A stretch of 64,000 nt of DNA from NCBI GenBank assembly GCA_900540905.1, contig UQHR01000006.1, forward strand, positions 1 through 64,000, read 5' to 3'. A model generated the notes under the pieces. It worked only from the letters and a program-made list of their open reading frames with translations, was not told where the DNA came from and did no database searches. The first letter of the stretch is position 1. Each line of letters opens with the position of its first letter. This stretch comes from an uncultured Collinsella sp. Its GTDB lineage: Bacteria > Actinomycetota > Coriobacteriia > Coriobacteriales > Coriobacteriaceae. The position numbers and the translations under genes are program-made. Below are positions 34,285-40,992 of this stretch, one piece after another.

Positions 34285-34758
34285 ATGATTTACGGTGCAC
34301 TGGGCGATATCGAGGAGTACCGCGGAATGCTCAAGGGCCTCGACGTGCTGATTGATTGGCTCGAGGAGAACGATCCGGCGGAGCTCGAGGTCGGCAGCCA
34401 TCCGATTCTGGGCGACAAGGTCTTTGCGAACGTCATGGCTCCCACGACTCGTCCCGAGGCCGAGGCCCACTACGAGACGCATCAGCGCTATCACGACTTT
34501 CAGATTGACGTCGAGGGTCGTGAGGCCTTTAAGGTTGCCACGGGCAGTCTGACGCTGGTCCAGGAGTTTGACGAGAAGGACGACTACGATCTGGTTGATT
34601 CCGACGCTTCGATCGCCGGCGATCTTGCTGACGACAAGTTTGCGCTGTTTGTTGCCGGCGAGCCTCATATGCCCACGCTCGAGTTCTCGGGCGATGGCGC
34701 GCAGCCGGTCAAGAAGATCTGCTTTAAGCTGCTTGCAGATGCTTACTGGGAGGAGTAG
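34285..34758 (+). CDS. YhcH/YjgK/YiaL family protein (DUF386)
   Basis: 157 residues. MIYGALGDIEEYRGM, ETHQRYHDFQIDVEG and PHMPTLEF are family motifs with metal-binding histidines and glutamate. Relatives act as sugar anomerases or are co-encoded with sialic acid and beta-galactoside genes. Last gene of the amino-sugar set; a terminator follows. Confidence 0.9.
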   Translation: MIYGALGDIEEYRGMLKGLDVLIDWLEENDPAELEVGSHPILGDKVFANVMAPTTRPEAEAHYETHQRYHDFQIDVEGREAFKVATGSLTLVQEFDEKDDYDLVDSDASIAGDLADDKFALFVAGEPHMPTLEFSGDGAQPVKKICFKLLADAYWEE

Positions 34759-34818
34759 CACGCTGCTCGGCTGAGCTGTTCGTGTTGCGAGCGTTATCCT
34801 TTGGAGGAGCGCGCTTAG

Positions 34819-34868
34819 GCCCCGCTGATCGCGGTTCCTTAGGGGATTGCGGCTGGCGGGGCTTTTTT
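34819..34868 (+). terminator. Terminator after the YhcH-like gene
   Basis: GCCCCGC and GCGGGGC enclose a structured loop and are followed by TTTTTT. Confidence 0.85.
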
Positions 34869-34906
34869 GTTGAGTAGGGGAGTTGCCGGCGGCGTTTTGC
34901 TTGGAT

Positions 34907-35362
34907 TTATTTGCGAAGAACATCGGCTAGCCGCAGGATTGAAATCATCGACCGATAAGTGAGTTCCACTTTTTCGCCCGCAAGCAGTCGTTTCGAGCCA
35001 ATCTCATCTAGCCCCACAAGCCGAGAAAACAGCGGGCCGCTCATCGTGCCATCGTCAATTGATTCCCTTATGGTCTTCAAAACGTCCGTATCATGAAGCG
35101 ATGCCGAGCTGTAGGGGGCAACACGAGCGGAACTCTCAATTAACGACGAGACAAAAGGATGGAGATGCTTTGGACATAGTCCATCAAACACCACATCCCC
35201 ATTGTCGTTCGAGCCGACCAGGCGCCAAGTATAATGATCGACCCAGTCATCTCCGTCATATATGGCGTCCATGAGCAACTTCCCGTCTAGAGAGAGAAAC
35301 CTATTTGGACATCGGGGCGCAAGACCGCAATCCATATCGGGCCTGCAGCAGCTCCAACCCAA
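34907..35362 (-). CDS. Hypothetical protein in an AT-richer patch
   Basis: Up to 151 residues ending DEIGSKRLLAGEKVELTYRS...ADVLRK. No recognised family. The start is uncertain: methionines at residues 1, 10 and 31 are all possible and none has a convincing ribosome site. A second minus-strand frame (35287-35478, MSGKQKYVDCYPTNGSG...) overlaps its 5' end, so this may be a frameshifted gene spanning 34907-35478. The patch is AT-richer than its neighbours, suggesting recent transfer. Confidence 0.4.
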   Translation of the reverse strand: MGWSCCRPDMDCGLAPRCPNRFLSLDGKLLMDAIYDGDDWVDHYTWRLVGSNDNGDVVFDGLCPKHLHPFVSSLIESSARVAPYSSASLHDTDVLKTIRESIDDGTMSGPLFSRLVGLDEIGSKRLLAGEKVELTYRSMISILRLADVLRK

Positions 35363-35685
35363 CGCACCACATAGGTTCCCTTTCGTACATGTGTATCAAT
35401 CTGCCCCGAAATGCCGGTGAATGCAATTCCAGACCCGTTTGTCGGATAGCAATCGACGTATTTTTGTTTTCCGCTCACAACCTTGTATAGATATATCGTT
35501 CCAGCAAAAGAGAAGGTATCGTGACTATTTTAGATCTATATGGCCAATTCGAGCCCTCGCCATGGCAATTGTTGCAGCTGGGTTTCTTTTCATTAAAATT
35601 TCACTTTGGTAAATCCCCGCCCCTAAGCATTAAACCCGAAGTCCACCGAGTGGGCGAATTCCGGCGGATGTGCGCCTGAAATCGG

Positions 35686-35715
35686 CAACAAAAAAGCCGC
35701 CCGAAGGCGGCTATC
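35686..35715 (-). terminator. Terminator after tRNA-Thr
   Basis: On the minus strand AGCCGCC-TTCG-GGCGGCT, then TTTTTTG. The stretch from 35479 to here shows no supported gene. Confidence 0.85.
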
Positions 35716-35723
35716 TTGTGCAA

Positions 35724-35799
35724 TGGAGCCAGCGACCGGGCTCGAACCGGTGACCCCCGCTTTACGAGAGCGGTGCTCTACCAACTGAGCTACGCTGGC
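35724..35799 (-). tRNA. tRNA-Thr (anticodon CGT)
   Basis: Reverse complement starts GCCAGCGTAGCTCAGTTGG, has an anticodon stem CCGCT/AGCGG around loop CTCGTAA (anticodon CGT, reading ACG), a T-arm with GGTTCGAGCC, acceptor pairing GCCAGCG/CGCTGGC and an encoded TCCA end. 76 bases. The structure is complete. Confidence 0.96.
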
Positions 35800-35956
35800 G
35801 GCCATGTGGTGACGCAACTGAGGCGTCAACGGCTGTCTATGATACGGGACATCGCACATCCGTGCAAGTGTTCTGACGGCTTTTCTCACTTTAAATGCAC
35901 TAATATTGGAGACGTGATGTCTCGCTCTTACGAGTCTCAAACAGAATGGGACTGCC

Positions 35957-36439
35957 ATGGCTCAACCCAAGATCCTTCTCACGCGTATCGATGACCGGTT
36001 TATTTACGGGCAAGACGTCGAGCTGTGGAACGAGGCTATGGGTTCCAACCTCGTCCTAATCGTCAACGACGAGATTGCGGCGGATTCGCGCAAGTGGGCG
36101 CCTATGAGGGTCGCGGCGCCCGAGGGCGTGTGGACGCGGTTTTTCTCGGTGCAAAGGACCATCGACATCATTCATACCGCAACGCCGCGCCAATGGATTC
36201 TCATCATGGTGGCGTCGCCCGCGGATGCGCTCGCGCTGGTCAAGGGCGGTGTGCCGATCACCAAGATCAGCATTGGGCATATGCAGACAGGGGAGGGCAA
36301 GCACCCCATAACGCCCGCAGTCGCCGTAGACGGCGAAGATGTCGCCACCTTCAAAGAGCTGCAAAAGCTCGGCATAGAACTAGAAATCCGCTATCTCCCC
36401 AGCTCCAATCCCGACCCCATCGGCAATCTGTTCAACTGA
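35957..36439 (+). CDS. Orphan PTS IIB-like protein lacking the phosphorylated histidine
   Basis: 160 residues, clearly parallel to agaV at 25466 (MAQPKILLTRIDDRF..., VKGGVPITKISIGHMQTGEG). The segment that holds H17 in AgaV reads RIDDRFIYGQD here, so the acceptor His is Tyr. It stands alone, without IIA, IIC or IID next to it. It may be a regulator, a decoy or a decaying duplicate. Confidence 0.88.
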   Translation: MAQPKILLTRIDDRFIYGQDVELWNEAMGSNLVLIVNDEIAADSRKWAPMRVAAPEGVWTRFFSVQRTIDIIHTATPRQWILIMVASPADALALVKGGVPITKISIGHMQTGEGKHPITPAVAVDGEDVATFKELQKLGIELEIRYLPSSNPDPIGNLFN

Positions 36440-36512
36440 TCCCTTGGGGACGGAGAAAAACGAATCATTTTGCCCTTGCGAGGGACGCGTGCGATGCTGC
36501 CTGTCAAAAACA

Positions 36513-36652
36513 ATGCCCATTTACTACGTTTGATCGGCTATCGCCGAGCATGTCGAATTTGAGAAAAACAAAACCGCAGGTAGGCGGCTCGCGAATTTAG
36601 CAAAAACCGGTGCATGGTCGAGCATCCCGGGCTAAACGTAGTAAATGGGCAT
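36513..36652. repeat. 19-bp inverted repeat around about 100 bases
   Basis: ATGCCCATTTACTACGTTT (36513-36531) is exactly complementary to AAACGTAGTAAATGGGCAT (36634-36652), with further partial pairing outside. The interior contains AAAACCGCAGGTAGGCGGC. No gene inside. Found between the orphan IIB and galM. Confidence 0.8.
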
Positions 36653-36705
36653 AGTTTTGATATGTCACTCATACAGTCACAGCGAAATTGAGCCCAAAAG
36701 ATGAA

Positions 36706-36741
36706 AAAACGCCCGTCGGCGGTGGTGCCGGCGGGCGTTGC
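36706..36741 (-). terminator. Terminator after galM
   Basis: On the minus strand AACGCCCGCCGGC pairs with GCCGACGGGCGTT, then TTTTC. Confidence 0.8.
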
Positions 36742-36765
36742 TGTGCAATATGTCGCGTTGTGGGC

Positions 36766-37818
36766 CTAGTGCCTCATAAAGTGGTATTCGATCACATTGC
36801 TGTATGGGTGACCCGGGCCCACAATGCCCTGCGGGAACAACGGCTGGTGCGGCGTGTCGGGGTACATCTCGGCCTCGAGGGCAAAGCCGGCGCCCCAGCC
36901 ATAGTTAGCATCGTCCTTGGCGTGCTCGTCGCCCAGCCAGTTGCCGGTGTAGAGCTGCACGCCCGGGGCGGTGGTGTAGTAGTCCAGCTCACGACCGGTC
37001 CACATCTCCTCGACGTGCAGGGCGCGGCGCAGATTGCGGCCGTACTGATAGCCATCGATGCACAGACAGTGATCGTAGCCACGGGCCTGCTTAATCTGCG
37101 GATCGTCGGTCTCCATGCCAGGAGCGACAGGGCGCAGCTCGCGGAAGTCAAACGGCGTGCCCTCGACCGGAGCAATCTCGCCGGTGGGGATGTTCTGCTC
37201 GTTGATGGGCAGGTAGTGGGCAGCGTTGGCAACAAAGAAGTGCTCACAGTCCATGCCGGCGTTATGACCGGCAAGGTTAAAGTACGTGTGGTTGGTCATG
37301 GACACGTAGGTGGCGCGGTCGCTCTCGCAGCTGTACTCGATGCGGAAACGGCCTGTCGGCGTCACGGTAAACACGGCCGTAAACGTGCGGTTGCCGGGAA
37401 GTCCCAGCTCGCCATCCTCGAGTGAGGTAGTCATACGCACGGCATTGTGGGCCTCATCGAGCTCAACGTCCCACACGCGCTTGTGCAGGCCGTGCTCAAG
37501 GTCGCTGTGCAGGTTGTTGGCGCCTTCGTTGGCCGGCATGTGCCAGTCCGTGCCATCGATGGTGATCGTGGCGCCTGCGGTGCGGTTGGCCACGGGGCCG
37601 ATGGTCGCGCCAAAGCAGGCGGGGTTGTCAAAGTAATCCTCGAGCTTATCGAAACCCAGCACCACATCGCGCACGTTGCCGGGAATGTCGGGCACGTCGA
37701 TGCCCAGTACGGTGGCGCCGTAGTCCATAATGCGAACGCAGATCTCGGGCCCGTTGAGGGTGTAGCGATGAACGGGGGTACCGCACGGCGCGGTGCCGAA
37801 AAGCTCGGAAGTGATCAT
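36766..37818 (-). CDS. galM: Aldose 1-epimerase (galactose mutarotase)
   Basis: 350 residues. GATIGPVANRTAG, LHSDLEHGLHKRVWD and VSMTNHTYFNLAGH hold the catalytic-region histidines, and YTGNWLGDE is typical. Interconverts alpha- and beta-galactose ahead of GalK. ATG at 37818 with AGGA upstream; an in-frame ATG at 37878 has no ribosome site. Divergent from lacR. Confidence 0.93.
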   Translation of the reverse strand: MITSELFGTAPCGTPVHRYTLNGPEICVRIMDYGATVLGIDVPDIPGNVRDVVLGFDKLEDYFDNPACFGATIGPVANRTAGATITIDGTDWHMPANEGANNLHSDLEHGLHKRVWDVELDEAHNAVRMTTSLEDGELGLPGNRTFTAVFTVTPTGRFRIEYSCESDRATYVSMTNHTYFNLAGHNAGMDCEHFFVANAAHYLPINEQNIPTGEIAPVEGTPFDFRELRPVAPGMETDDPQIKQARGYDHCLCIDGYQYGRNLRRALHVEEMWTGRELDYYTTAPGVQLYTGNWLGDEHAKDDANYGWGAGFALEAEMYPDTPHQPLFPQGIVGPGHPYSNVIEYHFMRH

Positions 37819-37977
37819 TTGGTTCCTAACATCGAGATATTTCGGACAAACTGTAGCGCGAACAGGCGAGATTATCACTACACCTCACTAAAGCAGGGGG
37901 TATTTTTCTCAAAAAAGTAATGAAAGCGCAGTTGAAGCGTTCATTTTTGGTCCGCGCGAATCTGATACAATTTGTTC

Positions 37978-37992
37978 GTTACTGTTTGAATT
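37978..37992 (+). promoter_or_regulatory. Putative LacR site in the lacR promoter
   Basis: GTTACTGTTTGAATT recurs upstream of lacA at 45930-45943 as GTTACTGTTCGAAT. It lies just upstream of the lacR start and downstream of a possible -10 GATACAAT. Confidence 0.5.
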
Positions 37993-38022
37993 GATGTACG
38001 CGTGGAACAGCGAGGACTCATC

Positions 38023-38787
38023 GTGATTAAGGCAGAGCGACAGGATAGGGTTCGTCAGCTGCTCGAGGAGCAGGGAACGGTCTCGGTCAAGGAGATCTCG
38101 GACGCGCTGGGCGTCTCGGACATGACGATTCGCCGCGACCTTGAGGAGCTCGCGAGCCTGGGCGAGATTGAGCGTGTGCACGGCGGTGCCCGCAGCGCGC
38201 AGGGTCGCCCCCATGCGATGCTCCGCCACGAGTACTCTCATAGCGAAAAGCGGTCCAAGCACGCTGAGGAAAAGCTGCAGATCGCGCGCCGTGCCGTGGA
38301 GCTCATCGAGGAAGGCTCGACTATCTTTTTGGGTACGGGCACCACGGTGGAGCAGATGGCCTCGATACTGCCGGCGTGCCGTTTGCGCATCGTGACCAAC
38401 TCGCTTTCGGTCTTTAATCTGCTCGAGGCGCGTGAGGACTGTGACCTGTGCCTGGTGGGCGGCATGTACCGCCGTCGCACCGCCGCCTTTGTGGGCCCCA
38501 CGGCCGAGGACACCCTGCGCGCTCTGGGAATCGACGCAGCTTTCATCGGCGCGAACGGCATCCTGGACGGCGACGTGTCCACGTCTAACATGGACGAGGG
38601 TCGCATCCAGCAGCTCGCCTTTAGCAAGGCCGATTCGCGCTATCTCATCGCTGACTCCAGCAAGATCGGCAAGCGCGACTTCTACACCTTCTGCCGTCTG
38701 GACAGCCTGGACGCCGAAGTGTGCGAGCCGAGCATTTCGGCCGAGGACCGTGCCGCCATCGAGGAACACACACAGGTCATTTGCTAG
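38023..38787 (+). CDS. lacR: DeoR-family repressor, LacR type
   Basis: 254 residues. DeoR helix-turn-helix VSVKEISDALGVSDMTIRRD (about residues 20-39), then the sugar-phosphate sensor domain with FLGTGTTVEQMA and IGANGI. In lactic bacteria LacR answers tagatose 6-phosphate. GTG at 38023 follows GAGG by seven bases; the GTG at 38002 has no site. It ends directly against the convergent gene at 38788. Confidence 0.85.
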   Translation: MIKAERQDRVRQLLEEQGTVSVKEISDALGVSDMTIRRDLEELASLGEIERVHGGARSAQGRPHAMLRHEYSHSEKRSKHAEEKLQIARRAVELIEEGSTIFLGTGTTVEQMASILPACRLRIVTNSLSVFNLLEAREDCDLCLVGGMYRRRTAAFVGPTAEDTLRALGIDAAFIGANGILDGDVSTSNMDEGRIQQLAFSKADSRYLIADSSKIGKRDFYTFCRLDSLDAEVCEPSISAEDRAAIEEHTQVIC

Positions 38788-40044
38788 CTAGCGAAGCAGG
38801 CGATACTTCTGCCCCCTGCCGGTGCCTTCAACTGTCGCCAGGCCTGTCTCAACGAGTTTTTTGAGGATGCGATTGAGCTTCGAGCGGCTGAAGCTAACTT
38901 TGGCTGCAAGCTCACCTGTCGATTGAGGATGTGCGCTACTCAACAGTTCGAATACGATAAGTTCGTCGCCTTTGAGCCCCGGGTTATCCATGAGCAGGGG
39001 AAGTGTGACCACAATGGCGTTATCCGAAACTTGAAACCGGGGCTTTCTGACGCTGTCCTTATAGGTGTCGCGAATTCGCATGATGCCCGTTCCAAAGGCT
39101 TCGATAAGACCCAGGCGCAAAAAGACTTCGGCAAGAATACGATTGCGTCTAACGGATAGCATGTCGGACAGGTATTCATCGACAGTCATGCTTGCTGGCA
39201 AGCCGCCGGGCGAGGCGACTTCCACGCGGTCGTCGAACATCGAGATGCGAATGTGCGCGGGTACATCCCAAGTCCTGTGAACGATTGCATTGGTAATGGC
39301 CTCGCGGAATGCTTCGAGCGGAATGAGCTCCTTGCGGACCCGCTCCATTCCCTTGATCTCTTCGTAACAGTACTGAGTTTCAAATAGTTCAAGAGCGCCG
39401 TCAATCTCCGTTAAAACCGATGCATGTTCGAGAGTTTTGCGCTGCTTAATGAGATTGATGGTGTCGCCAAACACCGCCATGTCGATACCTGGGAAATCGT
39501 TCTCGTCCGCGAGCAGTTCTGCCGCGTTGTTGTAGGTTCCGGTCTCATCGAGCAGGCCGAGGGTTTTGAGAGTATCGGTTGTGAATGACTGAAGTGAGAG
39601 CTTTGCTTTTAGGCGATTCTCTAAAACGGTGAAAGATAGATCTTGCTTGCTTGCCGGGAGCTGTTCAAAGGAGAGGTTTTGACCCTCGAGTACAAGACGC
39701 GAAAGCCCTAGGGTGTCAACTGGTATGGTCGCGGTGTCATTGCGCTTGTATGCCTTCGAGCGGTATAGGTAAGGCTTCGATCTGCCGGGAAAGACCGTAA
39801 GCTCTACGGTTGCATCGGACTCGTTGATTTTTAGGGAGTAATCGGGCTGGGGGATGATCGAATCGTTAATCTTGTTTTCGATATCCAGACAGGTCTGCTT
39901 GAGGTCATCGAGGCCAACGGCTTCTCCGTCGTCGTTAATTCCAAATAGCACGCGTCCTCCCGTGCCATTTGCATAAGCGGAGACGGTTTTAAGGAACGAA
40001 TTGGTGACGCATTCCTTGAATTCAAGATCTTTGGATTCTTGCAT
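38788..40044 (-). CDS. Schlafen/AlbA_2-type transcriptional regulator
   Basis: 418 residues. An AlbA_2 (AAA_4) domain at residues 1-120 (LEFKECVTNSFLKTVSAYAN, GGRVLFGINDDG), an ATP-binding HATPase_c_4-like middle (FREAITNAIVHRTW, VASPGGLP, FGTGIMRIRD) and a C-terminal winged helix. The substrate and signal are unknown. A dense array of TGACRCGTAAAA sites lies upstream and probably serves autoregulation. Likely an accessory gene inserted among the sugar genes. Confidence 0.88.
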   Translation of the reverse strand: MQESKDLEFKECVTNSFLKTVSAYANGTGGRVLFGINDDGEAVGLDDLKQTCLDIENKINDSIIPQPDYSLKINESDATVELTVFPGRSKPYLYRSKAYKRNDTATIPVDTLGLSRLVLEGQNLSFEQLPASKQDLSFTVLENRLKAKLSLQSFTTDTLKTLGLLDETGTYNNAAELLADENDFPGIDMAVFGDTINLIKQRKTLEHASVLTEIDGALELFETQYCYEEIKGMERVRKELIPLEAFREAITNAIVHRTWDVPAHIRISMFDDRVEVASPGGLPASMTVDEYLSDMLSVRRNRILAEVFLRLGLIEAFGTGIMRIRDTYKDSVRKPRFQVSDNAIVVTLPLLMDNPGLKGDELIVFELLSSAHPQSTGELAAKVSFSRSKLNRILKKLVETGLATVEGTGRGQKYRLLR

Positions 40045-40069
40045 CGTGTTGCTCCGTTTCGCCTCAATT

Positions 40070-40183
40070 TGACGTGAGAAATGACACGTAAAATTTTACA
40101 CGCCATTTTACGCGTCAAAATTATGACACGTAAAAATTTGCGTGTCATTTTACACGTCAAAGTGACGTGAAATGACGCGCAAA
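40070..40183. promoter_or_regulatory. Array of TGACACGTAAAA-type half sites
   Basis: About nine copies of TGACRYGTAAAA or its complement in alternating orientation, including ATGACACGTAAAA at 40081 and 40123 and TTTTACACGTCA at 40149. It begins 26 bases upstream of the AlbA-type regulator gene. Confidence 0.75.
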
Positions 40184-40269
40184 TGCGCATACGTTGGCAT
40201 TTTGAAAACTCACGGAGTTTGTAAGACCCTGACTTAATTGAGCTAGCTCACAATACTGTTCACATTCCC

Positions 40270-40320
40270 GAACATGCTTTCGGTATCATCCTGACACTAA
40301 ATGATAGCGAAAGCATGTTC
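40270..40320. repeat. 20-bp inverted repeat
   Basis: GAACATGCTTTCGGTATCAT and ATGATAGCGAAAGCATGTTC pair with one mismatch around 11 bases. No supported gene lies in 40184-40390. Confidence 0.75.
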
Positions 40321-40392
40321 GTGATACCGAAAACAAGGATTAGAAGTGCACCTTATAACTGCCCTGGAAGATCGAATTCTATCCTCGAATTG

Positions 40393-40447
40393 TCTCAATC
40401 TGTAACAGTTGGGGTCGAAAAGCTCGGCTAGCTGTTGTGGATTGAGA
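40393..40447. repeat. ATCTGTAACA palindromic element, copy a
   Basis: TCTCAATCTGTAACAG (40393-40408) and CTGTTGTGGATTGAGA (40432-40447) pair with three changes. The element forms the 3' part of the broken toxin frame. Confidence 0.8.
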
Positions 40448-40527
40448 TTTTTCGGAGCGGTCCTCAGAAATGTGAAGCCGCAACTGCACACATGGCATCT
40501 TTTGAGTATCACAACGTTATAGGTCAT
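40448..40527 (-). pseudogene. Toxin remnant next to the Phd-like antitoxin
   Basis: ATG at 40527 overlaps the antitoxin stop by 11 bases, as in many type II toxin-antitoxin pairs. It encodes MTYNVVILKR, a RelE/ParE-like start, then loses resemblance (CHVCSCGFTFLRTAPK) and runs into the ATCTGTAACA element. The open frame continues to 40297 only as translated element sequence. The family assignment of so short a piece is tentative. Confidence 0.5.
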
Positions 40528-40783
40528 ATTTGTCTCGTATCGAAGCCGCGAAGGATTCATAGTCGCTGTAGTCGCCTTGCGATATTTCATCTTCCGCCAA
40601 CATCGTTCGAGACAGCAGCTTGGCCCTGGCGATTTCGTCTTGAATGACGCGATACTGGTCGCTGCTGATGCAATGCATGACCACGCGGCCGTTATTAGTG
40701 ACGGTGACGTTGCGTTCGGAATCAACAAGCGCGGCGAATGTGGCAGTGTCCTTCATGTCTCGGACGGGTACGCAAATGGGCAT
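40517..40783 (-). CDS. Phd/YefM-type antitoxin-like protein
   Basis: 88 residues: MPICVPVRDMKDTATFAALV followed by a strand NVTVTNNGRVVMHCISSDQY is the Phd/YefM fold; the C-terminus SQGDYSDYESFAASIRDKY would bind the toxin. GAAGGGAAA precedes the ATG at 40783. The toxin gene downstream is broken, and copies of a palindromic element flank the module. Confidence 0.82.
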   Translation of the reverse strand: MPICVPVRDMKDTATFAALVDSERNVTVTNNGRVVMHCISSDQYRVIQDEIARAKLLSRTMLAEDEISQGDYSDYESFAASIRDKYDL

Positions 40784-40938
40784 CGGTTTCCCTTCGCGAT
40801 GGGGCAGAATTGTTTCACAATTCAGCATAGCGTCTGTTATCGACAAAGGTCGGTATTTTTGTAAATCTGCAGGTAGATTGCAGTGTGTGGAAACTCGCGT
40901 CGTGTATGCCGAAAAGACCGGGTTCCGCCATCTAATTG

Positions 40939-40992
40939 TCTCGATCTGTAACAACTGGGATCGAAAATTCGGCTAGATGTTACAGATTGAGA
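40939..40992. repeat. ATCTGTAACA palindromic element, copy b
   Basis: TCTCGATCTGTAACA (40939-40953) and TGTTACAGATTGAGA (40978-40992) pair with one mismatch. The lacE reading frame stops inside the right arm at CTGTAA. Confidence 0.85.

Noticed and set aside
40070..40183. CRISPR or iteron origin of replication
   Set aside because: Units alternate in orientation with irregular spacing, and no replication gene or DnaA-box cluster is present.
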